A stretch of DNA of 64,000 nucleotides from the NCBI RefSeq assembly GCF_014803405.1, contig NZ_JACYFG010000009.1, positions 62,001-126,000 on the forward strand. The letters are read 5' to 3'. A program made the position numbers and the translations under genes. Source of the DNA: Pelagicoccus enzymogenes (GTDB lineage Bacteria; Verrucomicrobiota; Verrucomicrobiia; Opitutales; Opitutaceae). Numbering within the stretch: position 1 is the stretch's first letter; every line of letters begins with the position of its first letter. Below are positions 8,082-18,905 of the stretch, piece by piece. The notes beneath the pieces were generated by a model. It was not told where the DNA came from. It saw only the letters and a program-made list of their open reading frames with translations, and ran no database searches.

Positions 8082-9042
8082 TAGGGCTAGGTTGAGTTGA
8101 GTCGGAATCGTCTTCCGGAGATTTGCGGTAAGGGGGGGCGAGGTATTTCACCCCATTCTGGGGGAAGGAGGAGTCGTAGAGGTAGGTTTCCTTGTTTTCC
8201 AGGAAGCTCACTAGCTCCTGCACGGGTATGCCAAAGGCCAGTCCCGCAAACATGGCATGCCCCGCGCACGCCACGCCGATCACCTCGCCACGGGAGTTGA
8301 AGAGCGGGCCGCCGGAATTGCCGGGGTTGATAGCCGCATCGGTCTGGATGAAGCGCAGGTAGCCGATGGAGCGAGTGCGAGAAGAGACGATCCCCTGGCT
8401 CACCGACCGCTCCAAGCCGAGCGGATTGCCGATCGCGAAAACGAGGGAGCCGACGTCCACGCCATCCCCCTCGGCCAAGACCACCGGCTTGATCGCCACG
8501 TCCGACGCCTCTTCTTGGTCCACCTGCAGCAAAGCCAAGTCGCGCACAGGATGCAGGGCCACGATGCGGACCTTCTTGAGTTCTTTACGCTCGTAGCCCG
8601 ATTCGGTCTTGTTGAAGACGCTCACCGTGATTGCCGTTTCGCGCTCCACCACGTGGTAGTTCGTTATCAGGTAACCGGACTCGCTGATGAAGAATCCGCT
8701 CCCCAAGCCACTGGGCGTCTTGACCATGACCACCGAGTCTCCGTAACGCTTCACCAGCTCGTTGACGGGAGCAGCCTTGAGGCGCCCCACAGTGTAGAGT
8801 CCATTCCCCACGTCTTGGGTTTCGGCACCGTCTTCATCTGCCTTCTCGATGGTGAGAACTTGGTCAGCCGGGATTTTCAGCACCTCGAATCCCAAGTCGA
8901 GCACTACGAAATTGTCGTCCTTCTTGAGAACTTCCGCCACGATTTCCGTCCCGTTCTGAAAGGTGAGCCGATCAAATCCGACGGCGAAGAGTTGATTGGA
9001 AAAAAAGAATAGTGCCGCAGCGGCAGCGAAACGTTTGATCAT
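8065..9042 (-). CDS. HtrA/Deg-like trypsin-fold serine protease without PDZ domain
   Basis: 325 residues. Signal peptide MIKRFAAAAALFFFSNQLFA, then a small beta-rich domain (residues about 22-66, SH3-like in character), then a trypsin-like domain with a full triad: His130 in YLITNYHVVE, Asp168 in VRDLALLQVD and Ser243 in INPGNSGGPLF. No PDZ domain follows; the protein ends in an acidic Ser/Pro/Glu/Lys-rich tail. Deg proteases degrade or refold damaged proteins in the periplasm. The ATG at 9042 overlaps the TGA of the upstream gene (ATGA), indicating translational coupling; an upstream in-frame start would lie deep inside that gene. The 3' end overlaps the next gene by 17 bases. Confidence 0.9.
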   Translation of the reverse strand: MIKRFAAAAALFFFSNQLFAVGFDRLTFQNGTEIVAEVLKKDDNFVVLDLGFEVLKIPADQVLTIEKADEDGAETQDVGNGLYTVGRLKAAPVNELVKRYGDSVVMVKTPSGLGSGFFISESGYLITNYHVVERETAITVSVFNKTESGYERKELKKVRIVALHPVRDLALLQVDQEEASDVAIKPVVLAEGDGVDVGSLVFAIGNPLGLERSVSQGIVSSRTRSIGYLRFIQTDAAINPGNSGGPLFNSRGEVIGVACAGHAMFAGLAFGIPVQELVSFLENKETYLYDSSFPQNGVKYLAPPYRKSPEDDSDSTQPSPSEEKK

Positions 9043-11192
9043 GATTCGGGATCCCTTGCTAGGTAGATTAATATTCGGTCGTGGCTCGCTAAAACTAAGT
9101 CCTGAATGGCGTCGCCATCCAAGTCGGCAGCAATCATGCGATACGGATTCACACTGTTGCGATTTCCGGAGTCCTGGCCGTACGGATACTTGCCGTCGTC
9201 GTAGACCTTCCAAGAAATGACCTGTTCGTAGCCGTCACCACTTTCTCCATACACGATGATGTCGCGCTGGCCGTAGTCCACGGTGGCGATCTCGTCTATG
9301 CCATCTCCATCGATGTCTACGTCGAAGAGCGTGCCCAAGGTTTTCTTTTCATAATCCCTGCCCGCGTGCTCGTTCGGATCCACGGCGGAGCTGAGCACCA
9401 ACTGCCGAGAGCGACCGGAACTGGGAACGTTGATCGCATTGGAGCTGATCAAGGTAAGACCGAGCACCGGATCCATGGAAATGCTCATCGAATACGGGAC
9501 GACCTCGCGGCTGACCGTCTCGAAGATGCCCGACTTGTCCATCTCGAGATGGTGGATGTGCTCTCCGTCGGATTCGAGAGCGTAGGCTTCTCGCTTGGAA
9601 ATAGGAGCGAAGGAGCGGATGGAATAATCTCCGTCGAGCATGATTTGGTCGATCACTTCCAAATTCTGGTCGAGCTTCTGCACCACTCCTCCCTCGGCGA
9701 GGTAAAGCGTGTCGTCATGCAAGCGGATGCGCCCAATCTCGGAGCCCTTGAACCGAGAGGTCGTGAGCGACGCCTTCCCCCCTTCGCCCCGGGTGCAGAA
9801 AGAGGTCGTCTTCGAGAACTTCTTCTTGACCAAGAGCCGCTCGCCACCGAGCCAAACCGCATTTTCGTAGTCGCCGTCCAAGCCCGCGAACTCCACTTCC
9901 CGCGGCTCCTTCTCCTTGCTGTTCCACACGGACAAGACCAAGGACTTGCCCCGCTGGGTCACCCACCAGGTGTCCGAACCAAACTGGTCAAACGACAAGA
10001 GCTTCCACTCGCCCGTCTCTATGCCCGCGTCACCGAGACGCTTCGGGAAGGTGAATCGTGCTCCATCCCAATGGCTGCTGTAAATTTGGCCTTCATCTTC
10101 CACTTGGAAGAGCAAGGTCTTCGCCTTGTCTCCCACCGATTTGATCGCCTTGATGTCCTGCAAGACGGGGAAAGACTTATCGAAACTCCAAAAACCGTCC
10201 CTCTTCACATAAACGTTCAGGATCGGCTTGCTGCGCCCCAGTTCCACGATGCTTTCCTTGCCCTCGAGCTTGACGGAAGCCCAACCGCCGAGATCCGGTT
10301 GGCTCAAGGGCAGGAGGTTTCGTTTGCCGAAACGGGATTCGTCTCCCAAGCCGAGCTCGTAGAAGCTGATGGTGTTGGCCTGGTTGGCGCCGAGAAACGC
10401 GATTTTTGGACCGGTGCTAGTCCTCAAGGTGCGGGCTACGTTGGTGTTGGTGATCTCTTCTGAAATGCTCACCGCCGGACGAAACTGATCGCCTTCCGCT
10501 TCGTACCAGCGGATGGGAGCGGTTACGGTATTGCGGGCTTCCACGATGTCCAAGTCGTCGTCTCCATCCAAGTCGAGGAACCACCAACGATTGCGTTCGA
10601 TATCCCGTTCGCGCGGCTGCATCCACACCACTTCGTCTGGCGTACCGTAGTCGATCATCTGCACTCCGTCGTTCATGCTGATCAAGATCTGCAGGTCCTT
10701 CTTGACCCGACGGACGATCACCGGCTGGTGGGTGCTCAGCTCCGAATCGGCGATTTCCCACTCCTTGATTGGCTTCCAATCGTCGTCCTTATTCTTCTTG
10801 AGCACGATCAGCTTACGCGGGTCGGTCTGAACCAGAAAGATTTCGTCGATGCCGTCTCCTTCAATGTCGTAAACGGAGGCGACCTGCGGCAAGCGGGAGA
10901 GCGGCACCTCCACCTTCTCGAAATCTTCCGCCATCGGCAAGTAATTGGGATTTTCCACGCTGGAAAGGTCGAGGCCCTCCCCTTTGCCAACGTAGCGATA
11001 GAAATCGAGGCGGGACTGGCGGGTCTCCACCACCAAAAGGGAGGAAGCTCCGCCCTTCTTTTCGCGGATAGGCAGCATTTTGTAGGCGCCGTTATCCGAC
11101 TTGATAACGCGCAGGCCTTGCCAACCTGGAAAAACGCTAGCGGACGCCACGGCGGCGATCGCGAGAGCGAACAAGATCAAAAGGGGCTTCAT
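9039..11192 (-). CDS. Exported FG-GAP/VCBS-like beta-propeller protein
   Basis: 717 residues from the ATG at 11192; a GTG six codons upstream is an alternative. The signal peptide is MKPLLILFALAIAAVASAS. Calcium-binding-type repeats of the FG-GAP/VCBS kind recur: VYDIEGDGIDEIFLVQTD, DLDGDDDLDIVEARN, DVDIDGDGIDEIATVDYG and ADLDGDAIQDLVLASHD, which predict a beta-propeller. Such proteins usually act outside the membrane in binding or assembly; the ligand is unknown. It is the first gene of the operon with the HtrA-like protease and the unknown exported protein. The shared 4-base overlap with the protease suggests fixed stoichiometry. Confidence 0.85.
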   Translation of the reverse strand: MKPLLILFALAIAAVASASVFPGWQGLRVIKSDNGAYKMLPIREKKGGASSLLVVETRQSRLDFYRYVGKGEGLDLSSVENPNYLPMAEDFEKVEVPLSRLPQVASVYDIEGDGIDEIFLVQTDPRKLIVLKKNKDDDWKPIKEWEIADSELSTHQPVIVRRVKKDLQILISMNDGVQMIDYGTPDEVVWMQPRERDIERNRWWFLDLDGDDDLDIVEARNTVTAPIRWYEAEGDQFRPAVSISEEITNTNVARTLRTSTGPKIAFLGANQANTISFYELGLGDESRFGKRNLLPLSQPDLGGWASVKLEGKESIVELGRSKPILNVYVKRDGFWSFDKSFPVLQDIKAIKSVGDKAKTLLFQVEDEGQIYSSHWDGARFTFPKRLGDAGIETGEWKLLSFDQFGSDTWWVTQRGKSLVLSVWNSKEKEPREVEFAGLDGDYENAVWLGGERLLVKKKFSKTTSFCTRGEGGKASLTTSRFKGSEIGRIRLHDDTLYLAEGGVVQKLDQNLEVIDQIMLDGDYSIRSFAPISKREAYALESDGEHIHHLEMDKSGIFETVSREVVPYSMSISMDPVLGLTLISSNAINVPSSGRSRQLVLSSAVDPNEHAGRDYEKKTLGTLFDVDIDGDGIDEIATVDYGQRDIIVYGESGDGYEQVISWKVYDDGKYPYGQDSGNRNSVNPYRMIAADLDGDAIQDLVLASHDRILIYLARDPES

Positions 11193-11480
11193 AAAACGAA
11201 AATTTCTCACAAGACGAAAATCGCAGTAATGCGTAAGATCCCACGGGAGTGGGCTAATGCAACCATCAAATCGGACACGCTGGCTAGCCCTGAAACGGAC
11301 CTGCTACCCTCCTACTACGTTCCCGCCGACCTTCCAATTTTAGAAAAGTGAGCCAGCCCGCGTCACGTCCCATAAAAATCTCAACAAAAAGCAGCAGGAT
11401 CCATGCAATTTGCAGAGTAAAATGGTACAATCAGGGGGAACGCACAGCCGTTTTCCAGAAAGAAAGGACTCAGCAGCACC

Positions 11481-12584
11481 ATGATCCGCCAACACCCCAT
11501 TTCGCTCTCGTTTCCCCTCTTCGCCTTCGGTCTGTTCCTCGCCACGACAAGCCCAGCCCAGGAGCAAGACGAGGGTTGGTCCGAGTTCGAAACATCCGTG
11601 GAGACGATCGCTCAGGACGAGCTCGAAGAATCGAACACCACCGCCGCCTACCCCGACGAACCGCCTCCCTTCCGCCGTCGCATCATGCGAGAGGACATCA
11701 CCGTACGCAGCAAGAACCTGCGGCTCGACTCCGGCAAGAAGATCCGCCTCGTCTACGGAACGCCAAAGAAGGCCCAAAACGTGCCAGCCGTGTTCGTGCT
11801 GGACATCGAAACCAACATTCTCGCCAACGCCCCCACCTTCCGAGGACTCAACAGCACGAAGCGACAACAACGCGACTTCCTCGACGCCTCCTACCTGCTG
11901 CGGTCGCCCTTCGGCAGCAACATGCTCGGAAACGGTTTCGCCGTGGCCTACATTGTAGCGGACGACCTGGAAACCATCCGCTCGGCAAGGACGCCTGACT
12001 GGATCGGCATTTTCGATCGCGTCCGCGACTTGAAGCCGGTCGACGGGAATAACGTCTTCCTCTTCTCCACCCGCGAGTACGCCAACCTTTCGGTCTACCT
12101 GACTTCACGCTACAACTTCTCCGGATTCATCCTCGAGGAGCCAGGCTACCTCCTGTTTTCCAGCAAAACGCACGAGGACGTCATCCGGAAGTCCGACAAG
12201 CTGAGTTCGGAAGAGATTTGGCGGCGTACCGACCCCACTCGCGAGTTCGTCTACGAAAAGGTGTTCAGCCGCATCCGCACCCCCATAATGCTCATCCGCA
12301 ATCCCGACTCCGCAGGCTACGCCTTCAGCGAAAAAACCCTCATCTCGAAACTCAACCAAACGCGATCCTACTACGAGACGATCGAGGTACGCGGCATGGG
12401 GCGTGACTTGACGGTTTTCGGCGGCTCGACAAACAGCGGCGTCATAGACGTTTCGCCCAAGGTTTCCTACTACCCTCCCACCGTGAGCAAGTGGGTGTAC
12501 GAAATCATCAGCTACATGCGCATCAACTCGTCGGTTGACCCCGTCGCCCTGCGAGACCCCGCAAACATGCGCTCCTGGAAGTAG
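11481..12584 (+). CDS. Exported protein, possibly a degenerate alpha/beta-hydrolase fold
   Basis: 367 residues with signal peptide IRQHPISLSFPLFAFGLFLA, cleavage near SPA. An acidic linker (residues about 25-60) precedes a domain with VPAVFVLDIETNILAN, GFAVAYIVADDLETI, VDGNNVFLFSTREYANLSVY and TPIMLIRNPDSAGYAF. The order of strands recalls an alpha/beta-hydrolase, but the nucleophile elbow GXSXG is not there (the corresponding site reads STREYAN), so enzymatic activity is doubtful. It is transcribed away from the FG-GAP operon across a 288-base gap and has its own terminator, so it is probably monocistronic. Function unknown. Confidence 0.7.
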   Translation: MIRQHPISLSFPLFAFGLFLATTSPAQEQDEGWSEFETSVETIAQDELEESNTTAAYPDEPPPFRRRIMREDITVRSKNLRLDSGKKIRLVYGTPKKAQNVPAVFVLDIETNILANAPTFRGLNSTKRQQRDFLDASYLLRSPFGSNMLGNGFAVAYIVADDLETIRSARTPDWIGIFDRVRDLKPVDGNNVFLFSTREYANLSVYLTSRYNFSGFILEEPGYLLFSSKTHEDVIRKSDKLSSEEIWRRTDPTREFVYEKVFSRIRTPIMLIRNPDSAGYAFSEKTLISKLNQTRSYYETIEVRGMGRDLTVFGGSTNSGVIDVSPKVSYYPPTVSKWVYEIISYMRINSSVDPVALRDPANMRSWK

Positions 12585-12615
12585 CCCATCCCGCAGAACA
12601 GCATTTCGTCCATGC

Positions 12616-12656
12616 AGGCCAAGCGTCGTTTCCACCGCGCTTGGCCTCTTTTTTTG
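12616..12656 (+). terminator. Rho-independent terminator
   Basis: Arms AGGCCAAGCG and CGCTTGGCCT are perfectly complementary around a 12-base loop and are followed by eight pyrimidines, mainly T. It closes the gene ending at 12584 and insulates fusA. Confidence 0.88.
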
Positions 12657-12812
12657 GCAAAAAGGAACAGCCCTGAAACAGCGAACGAATCCCCCCAATC
12701 GCCTACGTCTTTTTCCCCCTTATTCTATTATTGCATTGCCACGAGGCCGAGAATCCATACGCGCCTATCTTTCCGCGAGCGCTTCCGCCGCCAAATTTTA
12801 AGGAATAAGACC

Positions 12813-14927
<2,115 letters not shown>

Positions 14928-14958
14928 TCGCCACTCGGATACATTCCTTTCAAAACAA

Positions 14959-14990
14959 ACGCCCCGCTCTTCCAAGCGGGGCGTTTTTTT
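14959..14990 (+). terminator. Rho-independent terminator of fusA
   Basis: Arms ACGCCCCGCT and AGCGGGGCGT pair perfectly and are followed by seven T. It lies 32 bases after the fusA stop. Confidence 0.92.
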
Positions 14991-15055
14991 GGGGTAGTTA
15001 AAGATATTGGGCCGGATGAAAGGCGTGAGCACGGCCTCGCCCAGCTAGAGTCCGA

Positions 15056-18000
15056 TCAAGCGACGGGCAGCTGGCAAAGATCTCCAGCAACGAGCGATAC
15101 CTCCACACGAAGGATTTGCCCTCTCCTCGCGAACAAGCTCGCAGATTCAGCTGCAGAGAGCTCCAAATCATCCCTCCGCTCCACTGCCCCGTCCGCATGG
15201 ATTAAGGCGACTCCTGACACATCGGATAGACGATAGACAAAAGGCGTTTGGCAATAGGTGAAGGCCAACATTCCAGTGGAAAGCTCGATCGAATTCCACC
15301 GGCCCCACAAATCCAAATAATTGAAAGTATCCCCACCTTGAATAAACGCTTCGCTCCTCAGCAAATCCGGCTGAAAGCGGATCGAGCCTTGCGAGACGAA
15401 CACCCCAAGCTCTCCCCAACGAGAGAGTATGTCCTCTTTCACCTGTCCGGTCATCCCCGGTTGCTGAGCCCCCATGTGCTTGGGCGTGTGTGAATAGGCA
15501 TCGATAGGAAATGCGCCGTATTCCTCAGGAGCCTTATCAAATCCTAGACCCGCCAATGTTTCAAAGTAGCGCGCGACGAGCGACTCATAAGCCGCGTTTC
15601 CTCTTTCCTTAAAACAGTTCTCCTGGATCGCTAGCAGGAGCTTTGATACCATGTGCCAATAAACGCTCCCCAATCCTTCGTAAGCGAAGAAAGTGCCCGA
15701 CCGTCCTGTAAAGCTTCGATGGTCAAAGGTGTCTTCGAATATCCGCAAGACCTCCTCACTGTCCTCGCAACACACTGGGTATTCATCGCCAATTTCAGTG
15801 AGGGCACGCTGAACATCGCCCGCATTCTTAAAGGAACCGTTGAAGCGAAAGACGCCGGCGCTGTCCTTCGATAGGATTCGCTTGTCGCCTGCAGCGAGCA
15901 TCGCCTGCAACACGCGCGATTTCCCAACCCGGGTCGCATCGACTTGATTCTTCTCTAGAAAACGCGGCAATTCCTTGTCGGGATACAAAAGATAGCTCTC
16001 CACATCCTCCCGGTACAAACGGCTCTGTCGCAGTGAATCCAACAACTTCAAGACCTCATCTCCGGTGAGACGGTTGGCGCTCAAAACAGCGACCTGCCCT
16101 TCCAACATTTCCGGAAGGCGCCCGATCTCCACTTCACTCTCTCCGACTGGTCGCAACAGGTTGTAAGAGTGATACATGTCATCCGAACGACGATTCGAGT
16201 CAATGGTGTGACCCGCAAACGCTTTCGCACGCTGCAGGAAGGACCGTAATGCAGTGACCTTCACCTCGACTCGCGAACCTCCGATCGAAACATCGTATAC
16301 AGATTTCCGATACATCTCTCCCGCGATCCCTAAGGCTTCCAGCAACTCGTATCGCTTCAAAGAATCGATCTTCCCCTCAAGAACAGGCTCGAAACGGGAG
16401 AATGCATCGTCCAGCCGACTCAAGAAAGCAGCAAGGTCAGCGTCCATTCGATAATGCGCTTCCTCAGAAACTCCAGACAACAGCGTTTCGAGGAACTCAA
16501 GGTAACGGTTTACGTAACAGAGAGTCACCACCGACACGCCATAACCGACGAGCGCGTTATTCGCGTCGTTCCACTCCGGCCGCTGCGTATTCATCCAAAT
16601 GCCGCCATCCAACACGAAATTAGACAGCTTCGCCAACAAGGGAGAAATCAGCTTTTCCAGTAGGTTCGCGCGTACCCGTTCTCCATCTGCACGACACAAA
16701 AGCTTTCCGTCAGCGCCTCGTTCTGCAGACGCAGTTGCGAGCGTTTCCGCTGCAGCGTCGTCAAAGAAAATCGTTTGTCGCGGATCCTTCCAGATCGAAC
16801 GAAAGTCTCTGATGCGATAAGGGACATGGGCGTAAACAAAACACTCTTCCCCAAGCAACTCCAATAGCAAATGCGGCGAGTGCTTCTTCAAGGCTTCCAG
16901 CAACTTGAGCAAATAGACAATTTGATGATCGCCCCAGTATCCAATATTTGACCACGGTTCGCTTGGATCGAGAACTTCCCAATCGAATCCGTCCCGAGTC
17001 ACGCGATAGGGATTGTATCCGTCGGCAGTCGTCGCGTTCAAGAAACGAAAAATCATCCCTGTCAGGTATTCTGGATACGCATAGCCCAAAGGTTCCCAGT
17101 TCTGGAAAATGTCGCGCCAGTTCCCCTGGTAAGCCAAGACCGGCTTTCCTTCGTCGTCCTGCATTTCGATGGAAAACTTGTTCCAAGGGCGGCTTGGATC
17201 GCCGTGACGCCTGCTGAACGAAAGCGGGAGGTACTCGCTGGCAATACGATAGAGGTCACTGTCGCCTTGTTCCCTCGCCCAAGAGACGAGCTCATCCCTT
17301 CGCACCGATACCCCGAGCGCCTCCAAGCGCTCCTCGTATTTGAGTTTGAGCTCTTTGTTCCAAGATCCCAAATAGGCAACGAAGTCCTCTACAGAGAGCG
17401 TATAAGCGTCACCAAAGACACCCCCTCTCATCAGGTTAAACAAGGTATTCGAACGGTGCCGAGCGTCGCGAATTTGATTGCCCGTCAATTGCAGTCCATC
17501 GCTCGCGGCAATCTTCGCCCGCAATGTCGCTTGATTCTCAGCGATGTCTTTTTTCAGTTCTGACACCATGCAGGGCGCTTCCCTGAAGCGCTTACGCAAG
17601 GCTTCCACTTGCACCGCATCCTGCTCGATGTCCGCCGCCAACCACCAATCGATTCCTTCTCCTTTGCCCAGGGCAAAACTCGACTCGACCAAGTACGAAC
17701 CGCGCTCGCCCCTTGTTTCATCCTCCGTCCGAATCTTCGCCCCCTCGCGGAAGGCCTGCAATTGCCGGGAAGAAAGCAGAACCTGGCTTCGCTCCAAGCC
17801 GACCGACCAAACGACACTCGCTTTCAAGCCTTCGCTCGGCTCAGCCCTGTCAGTAGGGATAGAGCTAAGATAATAGATCCCAAGCCCTTCCGCTTCCAGT
17901 AGTTCATTCTTTTTGTAGGCATCCGCGAGGTTGCTGAAGTGGCTTAGAAAAGTCTGATCGAGTCCATAAGGCACCACATTTTGGATACCGTCCAAGATCC

Positions 18001-18526
18001 TCACCGACCTGTTTTCAGGCCCTTCGTTGAAAAGCTCCGCCTGCCGTATGAATCCGAAGGCTTCCCCTGAAGTCCAAGAATACCGAAAACGTAAGCCCAG
18101 GCTCGGATCGACTTCCTCGAAGACGATCTTGTTTCCGTCCAAGCTCTTAAAAAGGTTCCGACGCCGACCCGTAGTTCCGATTTCGCTACGAAACGGTTCC
18201 CAAAGCACGTCACCCTCTGCTGATTTGACCCAAATCAAACTGCAACTACCGACCCTCTCGTAGGACTCGAATAGCTTGTCCTGCGTGCAATACGGGAACA
18301 AGGCATGGTCTGCATTGCGACGCCCGGCCGTGACCGCTCCATTGCTGCCAGCGAACATCCAGTGGTTCGAGCCGCTCACCACGTTCATCAAAAACGGATC
18401 CATGCGATCCGAGTCGGCGATCCGATAAAACGTTTCGCCTTCAATCTCAGCAAAGCCGCTCTCGACAGCTGCTTCTTTCGCATCGTCAAACGCGCGATTC
18501 GTTCCAAGAGGGTAATCCAAATGCAT
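15056..18526 (-). CDS. 1156-residue protein resembling (alpha/alpha)6-barrel glycosidases/phosphorylases
   Basis: No signal peptide: the start MHLDYPLGTNRAFDDA is hydrophilic, so it is probably cytoplasmic. The first ~330 residues look beta-rich (GSNHWMFAGSNGAVTAGRR near 52-70), the centre is helical, and the C-terminus is beta-rich again. This order fits the beta-sandwich plus (alpha/alpha)6-barrel plan of GH94/GH65-type enzymes. Residues 652-654 are WND in QRPEWNDANNALVG, similar in place and form to the WND(G) catalytic motif of cellobiose-phosphorylase-like enzymes. No standard family can be assigned by eye; substrate unknown. It is monocistronic, convergent with fusA, and a strong inverted repeat lies 21 bases before its ATG. 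Confidence 0.6.
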   Translation of the reverse strand: MHLDYPLGTNRAFDDAKEAAVESGFAEIEGETFYRIADSDRMDPFLMNVVSGSNHWMFAGSNGAVTAGRRNADHALFPYCTQDKLFESYERVGSCSLIWVKSAEGDVLWEPFRSEIGTTGRRRNLFKSLDGNKIVFEEVDPSLGLRFRYSWTSGEAFGFIRQAELFNEGPENRSVRILDGIQNVVPYGLDQTFLSHFSNLADAYKKNELLEAEGLGIYYLSSIPTDRAEPSEGLKASVVWSVGLERSQVLLSSRQLQAFREGAKIRTEDETRGERGSYLVESSFALGKGEGIDWWLAADIEQDAVQVEALRKRFREAPCMVSELKKDIAENQATLRAKIAASDGLQLTGNQIRDARHRSNTLFNLMRGGVFGDAYTLSVEDFVAYLGSWNKELKLKYEERLEALGVSVRRDELVSWAREQGDSDLYRIASEYLPLSFSRRHGDPSRPWNKFSIEMQDDEGKPVLAYQGNWRDIFQNWEPLGYAYPEYLTGMIFRFLNATTADGYNPYRVTRDGFDWEVLDPSEPWSNIGYWGDHQIVYLLKLLEALKKHSPHLLLELLGEECFVYAHVPYRIRDFRSIWKDPRQTIFFDDAAAETLATASAERGADGKLLCRADGERVRANLLEKLISPLLAKLSNFVLDGGIWMNTQRPEWNDANNALVGYGVSVVTLCYVNRYLEFLETLLSGVSEEAHYRMDADLAAFLSRLDDAFSRFEPVLEGKIDSLKRYELLEALGIAGEMYRKSVYDVSIGGSRVEVKVTALRSFLQRAKAFAGHTIDSNRRSDDMYHSYNLLRPVGESEVEIGRLPEMLEGQVAVLSANRLTGDEVLKLLDSLRQSRLYREDVESYLLYPDKELPRFLEKNQVDATRVGKSRVLQAMLAAGDKRILSKDSAGVFRFNGSFKNAGDVQRALTEIGDEYPVCCEDSEEVLRIFEDTFDHRSFTGRSGTFFAYEGLGSVYWHMVSKLLLAIQENCFKERGNAAYESLVARYFETLAGLGFDKAPEEYGAFPIDAYSHTPKHMGAQQPGMTGQVKEDILSRWGELGVFVSQGSIRFQPDLLRSEAFIQGGDTFNYLDLWGRWNSIELSTGMLAFTYCQTPFVYRLSDVSGVALIHADGAVERRDDLELSAAESASLFARRGQILRVEVSLVAGDLCQLPVA

Positions 18527-18546
18527 GTGCTTAATTCTCCGTGGGG

Positions 18547-18591
18547 TTCAACGCCGACAGAGCAGATGCCATCCGTTCTGTCGGGGTTGAA
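18547..18591 (-). promoter_or_regulatory. 45-base inverted repeat just upstream of the glycosidase-like gene
   Basis: Arms TTCAACGCCGACAGA and TCTGTCGGGGTTGAA match in 14 of 15 positions around a 15-base spacer that itself contains GATG-C-CATC. It ends 21 bases before the ATG at 18526. It could be an operator for a sugar-responsive repressor or a leader hairpin controlling translation; the sequence alone does not decide. Confidence 0.55.
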
Positions 18592-18905
18592 GCTCTCACT
18601 AAGGTGCAATACAATGCAATATAATTTGTCTTTTCATTTCTCCGCAATGATCTATCCCCCTCATCTTCTGAAACTTGAGCTACCATTTTTTTTGAGACTG
18701 GCCGAATCTCAGCCCAGTCATTCAAAGTAAAACTGGATCAAAAACGAACTCGCCTAGGGGCTTGCCTCCGCCAAAGTTCCCATAAACAAGCGTACCATCC
18801 ACTTAACTCGCCAATGGGCTTACTCGGTACGCGTCCTCGCTACCTTCAGCCCGAGAGGACCGTTGCGACACTTCTGCAAATGATCCTCCCTCAAAGCACT
18901 TTCAC
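18592..18905. other. Intergenic region with tandem decamers
   Basis: No gene seen. Bases 18606-18625 hold two adjacent decamers, GCAATACAAT and GCAATATAAT, differing at one base; read on the minus strand they include TATATT and could contribute a -10 element for the gene at 18526. A second inverted repeat, GACTGG/CCAGTC, lies near 18694-18717 with a run of eight T before it. The RlmL-like gene beginning at 18906 has no clear ribosome binding site. Confidence 0.4.

Noticed and set aside
9366-10463. 365-codon plus-strand frame inside the FG-GAP gene
   Set aside because: Composition is that of an antisense frame, and the minus-strand gene has clear repeats and a signal peptide.
18531-18725. 64-codon minus-strand frame upstream of the glycosidase-like gene as a leader peptide
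   Set aside because: It spans the inverted repeat and decamers, has no start signal, and codon use is poor.
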